Positions 50,735 through 59,342 of a stretch of DNA of 64,000 nucleotides are shown here, one piece after another. The position numbers and the translations under genes are program-made. The DNA comes from Pseudonocardia sp. EC080619-01 (GTDB lineage Bacteria; Actinomycetota; Actinomycetes; Mycobacteriales; Pseudonocardiaceae): NCBI RefSeq assembly GCF_001420995.1, contig NZ_CP012185.1, forward strand, positions 434,001-498,000, in the 5' to 3' direction. Under the pieces are notes generated by a model. The model saw nothing but the letters and a program-made list of their open reading frames with translations. It was not told the DNA's origin and ran no database searches. Position 1 is the stretch's first letter. The number at the start of each line of letters is the position of its first letter.

Positions 50735-50858
50735 GGCGAATCGCATTCGGGGACCAACGGGTCCCGACGGCACTGCGCCGGGAGTACAAGCGCGGCCCCG
50801 TGCCGCACTGGTCGACTGCCCGGAAGCAGTTCAGCGCCGAACGCAGCAGGAGGCAGTC

Positions 50859-52088
50859 ATGCGATCCACCGACCACGTCGGGGCCGCGGTCGCGGCGATC
50901 CGGGACGGCGGGACAGTCGTCGTCCTCGATGACACCGACCGCGAGGACGAAGCCGACCTCGTCGTCGCCGCGCAGTACGCGACCCCGCAGGTCGTGGCCC
51001 GGTTCCTCGACCACACCTCCGGGTTCCTGTGCGTGGCGCTCGCTCCGGAGCGGGCCGACGCACTGGAGCTGACGCCGATGGTCACCGACAACGGGGACCC
51101 GCACGGCACCGCGTTCACCGTCTCCGTCGACGTCCGCGTCGGCACGACGACCGGGATCAGCGCGGCCGACCGGGCCGCGACCTGCCGGGCGCTGGCATCG
51201 GACGCGACCCGGCCCGCCGACTTCGCCCGGCCCGGTCATGTCCTGCCGTTGCGGGCCCGGCCCGGCGGGGTGCGGTCACGTCGCGGGCACACCGAGGCCG
51301 GGGTCGACCTGTGCCGGCTCGCTGGGCTCGCACCGGCCGCCGTCATCTGTGAGCTCGTCACGCCCGACCGGCTCGACATGCTCCGCGGCGCCGACGCCGT
51401 CGCGTTCGCCCGGCAGCACGGGCTGCCGGTGATCACGGTCGGGGCGCTGGCCGAGCACCTGTGGGCCGCGGGCCCGTCTCGGGTGGTGTGCACGGGTGAC
51501 GCCCCGATCACGACATCGGCGGGGGAGTGCACGGCGGTCGCGTTCGCCGACCGGGTGAGCGGGGTCGAGCACGTCGCACTGGTGTTCGGCGACCCCGCCG
51601 CGCTCGCCGACGGTGACCCGGTGTTGTGCCGGGTACACAGCGAATGCTTCACCGGCGACGTCCTCGGCTCGGCCCGCTGCGACTGCGGCCCGCAGCTGCA
51701 CGACGCACTGGCCCGCATCGCCGCGGCCGGGCGCGGGGTTTTGGTGCACCTGCGCGGCCACGAGGGGCGCGGTATCGGGCTCGGCGCGAAGCTGCGGGCC
51801 TACCGGTTACAGGACGAGGGCCTGGACACCGTGGACGCCAACACCGCGCTCGGGCTGCCGGTCGACGCCCGCGACTGGGCCGCCGCGGCCGCGATCCTGC
51901 GCGATCTCGGTGTGACCGAGGTCGACCTGATCACCAACAACCCGGCGAAGATGACCGGCCTGCGCGCGCACGGGGTCGACGTCCGCGACCGGGTGCCGTC
52001 CCACCCACAAGCGAGCGAGGACAGCGTCGGCTACCTGGCCTCCAAACGAGACCGCCTGGGACACCTGCTCGGCCCGGTGCCGGCGTGA
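50859..52088 (+). CDS. ribBA: Bifunctional riboflavin biosynthesis protein RibBA
   Basis: 409 residues from ATG 50859, after gcaggaggcag. The N-terminal DHBP synthase domain has VVVLDDTDREDEADLVVAAQ and TSGFLCVALAPERADALEL. The C-terminal GTP cyclohydrolase II domain has RVHSECFTGDVLGSARCDCG, with the zinc Cys residues, and LHLRGHEGRGIGL-type sequence at RGHEGRGIGLGAKLRAYRLQ. Both enzymes feed riboflavin synthesis. No other rib genes are nearby and no FMN riboswitch is recognisable upstream, so this copy seems tied to the flavin-using catabolic operon across the divergent promoter. Confidence 0.93.
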   Translation: MRSTDHVGAAVAAIRDGGTVVVLDDTDREDEADLVVAAQYATPQVVARFLDHTSGFLCVALAPERADALELTPMVTDNGDPHGTAFTVSVDVRVGTTTGISAADRAATCRALASDATRPADFARPGHVLPLRARPGGVRSRRGHTEAGVDLCRLAGLAPAAVICELVTPDRLDMLRGADAVAFARQHGLPVITVGALAEHLWAAGPSRVVCTGDAPITTSAGECTAVAFADRVSGVEHVALVFGDPAALADGDPVLCRVHSECFTGDVLGSARCDCGPQLHDALARIAAAGRGVLVHLRGHEGRGIGLGAKLRAYRLQDEGLDTVDANTALGLPVDARDWAAAAAILRDLGVTEVDLITNNPAKMTGLRAHGVDVRDRVPSHPQASEDSVGYLASKRDRLGHLLGPVPA

Positions 52089-52096
52089 GCGCAGGC

Positions 52097-53401
52097 TCAG
52101 TCCGCCCGCAACACAGCCTCGCCGAGCTCGTCGGCCAGCAGCAGCGCCACATGCAGGTCCAGCCGGCGGTCGCCGGCCGGGCGGTCGAGGATCTGCTCGG
52201 CCCGCTTGACCCGGTAGGCGACGGTGCCGCGCGCGACGTGCAGCTCCCCGGCCACGGTCACCAGGCTGCGCTCGGCGGCGAGGTAGTGCAGCAGGGTTGT
52301 GCGCAGGTCCGCCATCTGTGCGCCCGGCGCGGCGAGCCCGCCCAGCTCACGCCGGACGAACTCCCCCGCCGCCGTGAGATCCCCGGCGAGCAGGGCTGGC
52401 ACGGCGACGTCGTCGTACTCGGTCGTGCCGTCGTGGGCGTCGCCGCCGATGCGGCGCAGGCGCTCCGCGCGCAGCGCCTCGCGGTGGGTGCGGCGGAAAC
52501 CGTCCGGACCGGGAGCCGGGGTGCCGAACGCGACCCGGATCCCGTCGCCGGGGGTGACCGGGGCCGGCATGTCCGGCTGCCCGGGGCGGACGGTGCCCCA
52601 TGCCCAGAGCTGCCCGGAGCCGACCGGGACGATCAGGGTGGTCGTCGCGCCGCGGGCCTGCAGCGCCTCGGTCGCCGCGCGGTGGAGCCCGGCGTCGGGC
52701 CTGACCGATCGTGCCCACACGACAGCGCCGAGATGGGTGCGAGACAGGTCGTAGTCCAGGGTCCGCGACGCCGTCACCGGGTCGGGACCGTCGGCACCGC
52801 CGTCGAGCACGGCCCGCACGGTCTCCGCGCGGGTCGCGGCGGCGCTGGTGGTCCAACGGTCGTACTCGGCGAGGTACTCGCGGGTCATGGCGTCGGAGAA
52901 ACCGTCGACGAAGGCGAACAGTTCGTCGGTGATGGCTTGCATCTCGTCGGGCAGCCGGGCCGGGTCGACGCGCGCCTCGCAGGCCCGCAGGAACCCGCGG
53001 GCCATGTCGGCATGCCCGAGACGGATGCCGCGCAGTACCCCGTCGAGGGAGATGCCACGCTGCACGAATTCGCGGATCCCCTCCAGCGACTCGCCGGTGA
53101 TGGTGGCGAGTCCGGCGTCGGGCTGGGCGAGCAGCAGCAGGGCCCGCAAGACCGAGGACTCGGTGCCCCGGCGCAGCATCTCGAACGGGGCGTCGCCGCC
53201 GCCGAACGCGGGAATCTCGCGGATGATCCGAGCGGCCATGTCGTGACCGATCGCGATCGCCCAGGACACCGGCGCGGCGCCGACCCGCGACACCGCGTCG
53301 CCGACGCTCCCGGGCGTCCCGGCCGCATCGCCCACCGCGACGTCCGCACGCGACGGCGTGAGGCCGAGCAGCCACTCGCGGCCGGGCACGGTCCTCGTCA
53401 T
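52097..53401 (-). CDS. PucR-family transcriptional regulator
   Basis: 434 residues from ATG 53401. The N-terminal and central regions are the helical/GGDEF-like sensor of actinobacterial PucR (CdaR-like) regulators. The C-terminal helix-turn-helix is LHYLAAERSLVTVAGELHVA then RGTVAYRVKRAEQILDRPAG. It sits between two catabolic units, divergent from the CoA ligase operon at 53473, and is the likely activator of these genes. Its inducer is unknown. Confidence 0.88.
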   Translation of the reverse strand: MTRTVPGREWLLGLTPSRADVAVGDAAGTPGSVGDAVSRVGAAPVSWAIAIGHDMAARIIREIPAFGGGDAPFEMLRRGTESSVLRALLLLAQPDAGLATITGESLEGIREFVQRGISLDGVLRGIRLGHADMARGFLRACEARVDPARLPDEMQAITDELFAFVDGFSDAMTREYLAEYDRWTTSAAATRAETVRAVLDGGADGPDPVTASRTLDYDLSRTHLGAVVWARSVRPDAGLHRAATEALQARGATTTLIVPVGSGQLWAWGTVRPGQPDMPAPVTPGDGIRVAFGTPAPGPDGFRRTHREALRAERLRRIGGDAHDGTTEYDDVAVPALLAGDLTAAGEFVRRELGGLAAPGAQMADLRTTLLHYLAAERSLVTVAGELHVARGTVAYRVKRAEQILDRPAGDRRLDLHVALLLADELGEAVLRAD

Positions 53402-53472
53402 CGAGCCCCCTTCGGTCCGTTCCGCCGATTATGCGCACCCCCGGGGCGCCCCTACCGCAAGGAGTACGCAGC

Positions 53473-55398
53473 ATGACCATCCTGCGCGAGCCCGACCCGG
53501 ACGTCCTGGACTCCACGGCGATCGGTGACTTCGTCACGTGGCTCCGCGCCCGCGGCCACGGGTTCGACTCCTACGACGAGCTGTGGCGCTGGTCGGTGGC
53601 CGACCCGGCCGCGTTCTGGGCGGCGGTGCGGGACCATTTCGGCGTCGACGGCCTGTCCGACGAGGTGCTCGCCGACCCGGTGATGCCCGGGGCCCGCTGG
53701 TTCCCCGGCAGCGCACTGAACTACGCCGAACATCTGCTGCGTGCGTGCGGGCAGGGCGAGGGGACCGTGGTGATCGGGTACTCGCAGACCCGCCCGACGG
53801 TCGAGGTGAGCGGTGCCGACCTCGCGGAGCAGGTGGCGCGGTGCCGTACCGGGCTCGTCCGCCTCGGTGTCGGCCGGGGTGACCGGGTCGTCGCCTACCT
53901 GCCGAACGTCCCCGAGACACTGGTCGCGTTCCTGGCGTGTGCGTCGCTGGGCGCGGTGTGGGCGTCGTGCGCCCCGGAGTTCGGGGCGCGCAGCGTGGTC
54001 GACCGGTTCGCCCAACTCGAGCCGTCGGTGCTGCTCACCGTGCCCGGCTACACCTACGGCGACAAGCAGATCGACCGCACCGCGGAGGTCGCGGCGATCC
54101 GCGCCGGGCTCCCGACACTGCGCCACGTCGTCGCGGTCCCGTACGGACCGGGCGAGGTCCCCGGCGCCGTCGACTGGCCCGATCTGCTCGCCACGTCCGG
54201 TGAGCTCACATTCGAACGGGTCGAGTTCCACCACCCGCTCTACGTGCTGTTCTCCTCCGGGACCACAGGCCTGCCGAAAGCGATCGTGCACGGCCACGGC
54301 GGGATCCTGCTCGAGCACCTCAAGACCCACGCCCTGCACCTCGACCTGCGGCCCGGCGACCGGTTCTGCTGGTTCACCACGACGGCGTGGACGATGTGGA
54401 ACATCCTCGTCTCCGGGCTGCTGCGCGGCGCCGGAGTCGTCCTCGTCGACGGCAACCCGATGTTCCCCGACCTCGGCGAGCAGTGGCGGATCGCCGCCGA
54501 CGCCGGTGTGAGCCACCTGGGTACGAGCCCCGGCTACGTCATGGCGTGCCGGAAGGAGGCGACCGTGCTTCCGGCCCTGCCCTCCTTGAGGATGCTCGGC
54601 ATCACCGGTGCTCCACTGCCGGACGACGGTTTCGACTGGGCTGCCGAGCGGCTCGGGCAGCGTGTGATCATCAACTCGATGAGCGGGGGCACCGACATCT
54701 GCTCCGGCTTCGTCGCCGGCAACCCCTGGTTGCCCGTGCGCCGCGGCGAGCTCGCCGGGCCGTGTCTCGGCGTGGACATCACCGTGTTCGACCCGGACGG
54801 CCACGAGATCGTCGACGAGATCGGCGAGCTGGTGGTGCGTCGCCCGATGCCGTCGATGCCGGTCCGGTTCTGGAACGACGACGGCGATCGCCGCTATCGC
54901 GCGTCCTACTTCGACACCTACCCCGGCGTGTGGCGGCACGGCGATTGGGCGACCCGCACCCGTCACGGCGGGTTCGTGATCTCCGGCCGCTCCGACGCGA
55001 CGCTCAACCGCGGCGGCGTGCGGCTGGGCACCGCGGAGTTCTACGCCGTCGTCGAGGAGCTCTCCGAGATCGCCGACTCCCTGGTCGTGCACCTGGAGGA
55101 TCCGGCAGGGGGCCCGGGACGGCTGCTGCTGTTCCTGGTGCCCGTCCCCGGAGCCGAGGTCGACGACGCGCTGCGCGCCCGCGTCCGCACCGCCCTACGC
55201 ACCCAGCTCTCCCCGCGCCACGTCCCCGACACGATCGAGGCCGTACCCGCCATACCCCGCACGATGACCGGCAAGAAGCTGGAGACCCCGATCAAACAGA
55301 TCCTGCAGGGCCGCGCCGTCGCCGACGTCGTGAGCCCCGGCGCCGTCGACCGACCCGACACCCTGGCGGCCTTCCTCCCCACCGGAGCGACCCGATGA
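53473..55398 (+). CDS. Acetoacetyl-CoA synthetase-like acyl-CoA ligase
   Basis: 641 residues from ATG 53473, after aaggagtacgcagc. AMP-binding signatures include YVLFSSGTTGLPKAIVHGHG (P-loop), FCWFTTTAWTMWNILVSGLL, INSMSGGTDICSGFVAGNPW, YPGVWRHGDWATRTRHGG and the C-terminal RTMTGKKLETPIKQIL with the catalytic Lys. Length and the DYAELWRWSV-type N terminus (DSYDELWRWSVADPAAFW) place it with acetoacetate-CoA ligases, but the acid used may be a ring-cleavage product. It is first of five overlapping genes. Confidence 0.9.
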   Translation: MTILREPDPDVLDSTAIGDFVTWLRARGHGFDSYDELWRWSVADPAAFWAAVRDHFGVDGLSDEVLADPVMPGARWFPGSALNYAEHLLRACGQGEGTVVIGYSQTRPTVEVSGADLAEQVARCRTGLVRLGVGRGDRVVAYLPNVPETLVAFLACASLGAVWASCAPEFGARSVVDRFAQLEPSVLLTVPGYTYGDKQIDRTAEVAAIRAGLPTLRHVVAVPYGPGEVPGAVDWPDLLATSGELTFERVEFHHPLYVLFSSGTTGLPKAIVHGHGGILLEHLKTHALHLDLRPGDRFCWFTTTAWTMWNILVSGLLRGAGVVLVDGNPMFPDLGEQWRIAADAGVSHLGTSPGYVMACRKEATVLPALPSLRMLGITGAPLPDDGFDWAAERLGQRVIINSMSGGTDICSGFVAGNPWLPVRRGELAGPCLGVDITVFDPDGHEIVDEIGELVVRRPMPSMPVRFWNDDGDRRYRASYFDTYPGVWRHGDWATRTRHGGFVISGRSDATLNRGGVRLGTAEFYAVVEELSEIADSLVVHLEDPAGGPGRLLLFLVPVPGAEVDDALRARVRTALRTQLSPRHVPDTIEAVPAIPRTMTGKKLETPIKQILQGRAVADVVSPGAVDRPDTLAAFLPTGATR

Positions 55399-56327
55399 CC
55401 CTGATCGACCTGCACTCCCACTTCGTCACCCCCTCCTACGTCGACGCCGCCCGCGCCGCCGGGCACACCCACCCGGACGGGATGCCGGGCTGGCCGGACT
55501 GGGACCCGGGCCGCCACCTCGAGCTGATGGACGCCTGCGGCATCGCGACATCGGTGCTGTCGATCTCGTCGCCGGGCACCCACTTCGGCGACGACGCCGC
55601 CGCCCGCAGGCTCTCCCGCGAGGTCAACGAGGCCGGCGCGGCCCTGCACGCCGACCAGCCGGAACGGTTCGGACACCTCGCCTCGCTCCCGCTGCCCGAC
55701 GTCGACGGCGCTCTGGCCGAGGCCGCGTACGCGCTCGACGAGCTCGGCAGCGACGGCGTCACCGTCGAGACCAACGCCGGAGGCCGCTACCTCGGCGATC
55801 CCACGTTCACACCGCTGTGGTCCGAACTGGACAGTCGCGGCGCGGTGGTGTTCGTGCACCCCACCTCACCGCCGCACGCGACCGCGCTGACCGCGGGCCG
55901 GCCGCGGCCGATGCTGGAGTTCGTGTTCGACACCGCCCGGACCTACACCGACCTCGTGCTGTCCGGGACACTTGCCCGCTTCCCCAGAATCCGGTGGGTC
56001 GCCACCCACGGCGGTGGTGCGCTGCCGCTGCTCGCCGACCGGATCGAGCTGTTCCGCATCGCGTTCGGGACCGGGGAGGGTGACCCGGTAGCGGCGCAGC
56101 TGCAGGCGTTGTGGTTCGACACCGCCGGGACGCCGTTCCCGCACCAGGTCCCGACCCTGGAACGGACCTTGGGCGTGGAGCGGCTCGTCTACGGCAGTGA
56201 CTTCTGCTGGACGCCTGCCCCGGCCGTGCACGCTCAGGTCGCGTCGCTCGATTCCGCGCCCCCGGCCGCCGACGGGCGCAGCTGGCGCGAGCTGACCACC
56301 GCCAATGCGCGACGGTTGCTCGGATGA
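55395..56327 (+). CDS. Amidohydrolase 2-family enzyme (ACMSD-like hydrolase/decarboxylase)
   Basis: 310 residues, ATG overlapping the ligase stop. Metal-binding motifs are LIDLHSHFVTPSY (HxH), VVFVHPTSPPHATAL (His), WVATHGGGALPLLADRIELF (His) and LVYGSDFCWTPAP (Asp). The family includes aminocarboxymuconate-semialdehyde and resorcylate decarboxylases and some hydrolases. Its position in the operon suggests decarboxylation or hydrolysis of an aromatic or ring-fission acid. Confidence 0.88.
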   Translation: MTLIDLHSHFVTPSYVDAARAAGHTHPDGMPGWPDWDPGRHLELMDACGIATSVLSISSPGTHFGDDAAARRLSREVNEAGAALHADQPERFGHLASLPLPDVDGALAEAAYALDELGSDGVTVETNAGGRYLGDPTFTPLWSELDSRGAVVFVHPTSPPHATALTAGRPRPMLEFVFDTARTYTDLVLSGTLARFPRIRWVATHGGGALPLLADRIELFRIAFGTGEGDPVAAQLQALWFDTAGTPFPHQVPTLERTLGVERLVYGSDFCWTPAPAVHAQVASLDSAPPAADGRSWRELTTANARRLLG

Positions 56328-56917
56328 GCGCCGCCGACGTCGCGGCGCTCGTCGTGGGGGAGCGTCAGGCCCGCGACCGCGGGTGGTGGGATCGCATGGC
56401 CGACGCCTACTGGCCGGACTCGCAGGTGGACCTGAGCTGGTACACCGGCGACGGGCCCGGGTTCGTCGCCGCGTCGCGGGCGATGAGTGAGTGCGGTGAC
56501 CTGAGTGTGCACCGGCTCTCCCCACCGGCCGTGCAGGTGGTGCGGGAACGGGCCTGGGCCGAGGTCCCGGCGGTAATCGAGATCCGCACCGACGTCGACG
56601 GTGTCCTCGCCGACCTCGCGTCGTGCACCCGGATCGGGTACCGCTGCGAACGGCGCGACGGCGCGTGGCGCATCCTCGCCCTCGACTGCATCTACGAACG
56701 GGACACGATCACCGCGGTCCTGCCGGGGGAGACGGTGCCGCTCGGGGCCGGCGCGCTCGACCGGTTCCGGCCCGCGTACGCCGTACTCGCCTGGCACCTC
56801 GACCGGCGGGGCTACACGATCGGGGCCGACCTGCTCGGCGACGACCGGCCCGATGAGCGCGACGCCCACTACACCCGCACGCTGGACTGGCTCCGCGATA
56901 CCGAAGGAGACCTGTGA
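56324..56917 (+). CDS. SnoaL-like (NTF2-fold) protein
   Basis: 197 residues, ATG overlapping the previous stop. It looks like a SnoaL_4-type domain: VGERQARDRGWWDRMADAYW, VDLSWYTGDGPGFVAASRAM, HRLSPPAVQVVRERAWAEVP and GYRCERRDGAWRILALDCIY. Such proteins serve as dehydratases, isomerases or small-ring cyclases, or stabilise partner enzymes. Here it probably acts on an intermediate of the same pathway. Confidence 0.82.
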   Translation: MSAADVAALVVGERQARDRGWWDRMADAYWPDSQVDLSWYTGDGPGFVAASRAMSECGDLSVHRLSPPAVQVVRERAWAEVPAVIEIRTDVDGVLADLASCTRIGYRCERRDGAWRILALDCIYERDTITAVLPGETVPLGAGALDRFRPAYAVLAWHLDRRGYTIGADLLGDDRPDERDAHYTRTLDWLRDTEGDL

Positions 56918-57987
56918 TGAGCACGTTCGCCATCACCGGCGCCCGGATCTTCGACGGCGACACGGTGCGCGGGATCGGCACCGTCGTCGTCGCCGACGGG
57001 TCGCTCATCGACGTCGGACCCGACGCCGTCGTGCCTGATAACGCCACCGTCGTCGACGGCAGCGGTGCGACGCTGCTGCCCGGCCTGATCGACGCCCACG
57101 TACACCTGTCCGGCCGGCAGGACCTCGACTCGCTCGGCGCGCACGGGGTGACGACCGCGTTCGACATGGCGTCCTGGCCCGTGTCGCTCACGGAGGCCCT
57201 GCGTGCCGAGACGGGGACGGCGGGCCTGATCAGCGCGGGCGTGCCGTTCATCGGCCCGGCCGGGCCGCACTCCCACTTCGGCATGCCCGAGTACGCCATC
57301 GTCACCGACCCCGGGTCGGCGGCCGACGGTGTCGCCCGCCGGATCGCGGACGGTTCGGACTACATCAAGGTCGTCGTCGAGGCACCCGGCCGCGGGGGGC
57401 CGTCAAGCGAAGTCGTGGCGGCCGTGGTTCGGGCGGCGCACGCGGCCGGACGGCGGGTGGTCGCGCACACGAGCCACATCGACGCGTTCACCCTCGCCCT
57501 CGACGCCGGTGCCGACGTCCTGACCCACGTCCCCACCGGGACGCCCGTGGAGGCGACGATCGCCCGCCGCATGGTCGACGAGGGCCGGATCGCAATCCCG
57601 ACCCTGAGCGTCGCCGAGGTGCTCAGCGCGATGATGCCCGGCGCGAGCTACGACCCCGCGCGAGCCTCGGTGGCTGCGATGCGGGAGGCCGGGGTCCCGG
57701 TGCTCGCCGGGACGGACTCCGTCGAGCAGCCCGGCGTGCCGTTCTCCATCCCGCTCGGTGTCACCCTGCACCACGAGCTGGAACTCCTGGTCGGGACCGG
57801 GTACTCGCCGGTCGAGGCGCTGCGCGCGGCCACCGCGCTCCCAGCGCTGTGGTTCGGACTCGACGACCGGGGCCGGATCGCGCCCGGGCTGCGGGCGGAT
57901 CTGCTGCTCGTCGACGGAGACCCGACGACCAACATCAGCGCGACCCGCAACCGGCGTCGGGTGTGGATCGGCGGTGAGCAGGCGTGA
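56917..57987 (+). CDS. Metal-dependent amidohydrolase (imidazolonepropionase/prolidase-like)
   Basis: 356 residues from ATG 56917 (GTG 56914 is possible), after ggagacctgtg. Motifs: LLPGLIDAHVHLSGRQDLD (HxH), SDYIKVVVEAPG with a Lys that may be carboxylated, VVAHTSHIDAFTLALDAGAD, LTHVPTG and VPVLAGTDSVEQPG (Asp). A composite beta domain is formed by the two ends. It hydrolyses a cyclic or linear amide, ester or lactone by family. It is the second amidohydrolase in the operon. Confidence 0.88.
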   Translation: MSTFAITGARIFDGDTVRGIGTVVVADGSLIDVGPDAVVPDNATVVDGSGATLLPGLIDAHVHLSGRQDLDSLGAHGVTTAFDMASWPVSLTEALRAETGTAGLISAGVPFIGPAGPHSHFGMPEYAIVTDPGSAADGVARRIADGSDYIKVVVEAPGRGGPSSEVVAAVVRAAHAAGRRVVAHTSHIDAFTLALDAGADVLTHVPTGTPVEATIARRMVDEGRIAIPTLSVAEVLSAMMPGASYDPARASVAAMREAGVPVLAGTDSVEQPGVPFSIPLGVTLHHELELLVGTGYSPVEALRAATALPALWFGLDDRGRIAPGLRADLLLVDGDPTTNISATRNRRRVWIGGEQA

Positions 57988-58868
57988 CGGTCGACGACCG
58001 CCCGCGGCCGGGCGGCACCTTCCCGCTGGTCGGGCACGACGTGGCCCGTATCGGCTACGGCGCGAGCCAGCTGGCCCGCCTGGACCAAGACCGCACCACA
58101 GCGGTCACGGTGCTTCGTCGCGCCGTCGAGCTCGGGGTGAACCACGTCGACACCGCGCAGTTCTACGGCGACGGGATGGTCAACGACCTCCTGCGGGAGG
58201 CGCTGCGGCCGGAGGACGCGGTGGTCGTGGCGACCAAGGTCGGTGCCGACCCCGATCCCGGTGGACCGTTCCCGATGCGGCTTGCGCAGCGGCCCGATCA
58301 GTTGCGCGCAAGCGTCGAGAGCAACCTTCGCAGCCTCGGTGTCGACCATCTCCCGCTGGTGAACCTGCGCCGGCTGGAGGGCACGTCGCGGATCCGGGCC
58401 GAGGGCGACCAGGCCGTCGACCTCGACGATCAGCTCGATGTGCTCACTGCACTGCGTGACGCGGGCACGATCGGTGGGATCGGGTTGAGCAGCGTGGAAC
58501 CGGAGACCGTGCGGCGGGCGATGCCGGCGGGCATCGCGTGCGTGCAGAACGAGTACAGCCTCGTCGAGCGCGGCGACGACGGCCTGCTCGACCTGTGCGC
58601 GGCCGAGGGCATCGCGTGGGTGCCGTTCTACCCTCTGGGCGGAGCGCTGGCGGGTGCTCGGCGCGTCGTCGACGAGCCGGCCGTGCGCGCCGCCGCGGAG
58701 GAGACCGGCGCGATGCCGTCACAGATCGGCCTGGCTTGGCTGCTGCGCAGGAGCCCGAACGTGCTCCTCATCCCGGGCACGGCGAGGGTCGATCATCTCG
58801 AGAACAACATCGACGTGGCGTCGCTCCGTCTCGGAGCTGCGGCGCTCGCCAGTCTTGACGCGGGATGA
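57984..58868 (+). CDS. Aldo/keto reductase
   Basis: 294 residues from GTG 57984, overlapping the previous stop. The TIM-barrel reductase shows LGVNHVDTAQFYGDGMVNDL with catalytic Asp and Tyr, VVVATKVGADPDPGG (catalytic Lys), GGIGLSSVEPETV and the NADPH segment near the end (LIPGTARVDHLENNID). The usual catalytic His position reads LVNLRRLEG, an Asn found in a common actinobacterial subgroup. It ends the five-gene operon and would reduce an aldehyde or ketone intermediate. Confidence 0.88.
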   Translation: MTVDDRPRPGGTFPLVGHDVARIGYGASQLARLDQDRTTAVTVLRRAVELGVNHVDTAQFYGDGMVNDLLREALRPEDAVVVATKVGADPDPGGPFPMRLAQRPDQLRASVESNLRSLGVDHLPLVNLRRLEGTSRIRAEGDQAVDLDDQLDVLTALRDAGTIGGIGLSSVEPETVRRAMPAGIACVQNEYSLVERGDDGLLDLCAAEGIAWVPFYPLGGALAGARRVVDEPAVRAAAEETGAMPSQIGLAWLLRRSPNVLLIPGTARVDHLENNIDVASLRLGAAALASLDAG

Positions 58869-59342
58869 ATTGCCGAGGTCGCCCAGCCGACGCGTGACAC
58901 GTGTCGTGACACGAAACGGCGGCTACGATCGGTTCAGCAGGTGGCAGAGGGGAGCTGGTGCGGAGCGTCGTTGCACGTAGAGGCCTCGTGCGGTGGATCG
59001 CACGATCTTTACACACCAGCGGTCGCAGGTTCGAGCCCTGCCGCGCCCACCGCCCGGACCAGCATCCATCTCCAACTAATGGCGAGTTCGCGGGCCACTA
59101 TTCGTGGTGTGCCGGGCACCGCCAGCTATTCGTATGCGCGGTGGCGTCGGTGCTCGGCAACAAGTTGTCTCTCTATTACGGGCTCGAGGCCTGGCCTAAT
59201 GAGAACTCGTCGGCGCCGCGGACGACATCCGGTCCGTGCCCGTTGTGGAGAGGTCGTCGAGATCTCCCGGGGTTGTCCGCCCCGACGTGGCGCCTGGACC
59301 GCTCGAGCCATGGGCTGTCAGGGTGTGAGTCGAGCAGTCACC
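58869..59342. other. 474-bp region without a protein gene, containing a tRNA 3' fragment
   Basis: It contains the direct repeat cgtgacacg just after the reductase gene (around 58891 and 58904), which includes the palindrome gacacgtgtc, and a tRNA-like 3' half at 59008-59051. The rest shows no recognisable gene. Confidence 0.5.
59008..59051 (+). tRNA. tRNA-Val-like 3' fragment (anticodon loop to acceptor end), probable attachment-site scar
   Basis: The segment has an anticodon-loop-like TTTACAC (anticodon TAC, Val), a complete T-arm gcagg-ttcgagc-cctgc and an acceptor 3' strand cgcgccc followed by acc. The 5' half is absent: bases before the loop cannot pair with accag, and no gggcgcg acceptor strand lies upstream. 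Actinobacterial integrative elements recombine exactly in this part of tRNA genes, so this looks like an att copy left by an element. Confidence 0.55.

Noticed and set aside
50607..50858. FMN riboswitch upstream of ribBA
   Set aside because: The conserved RFN elements (for example the GGGGTGAA and CGGCGGT blocks in correct order) are not present. The region only shows simple inverted repeats.
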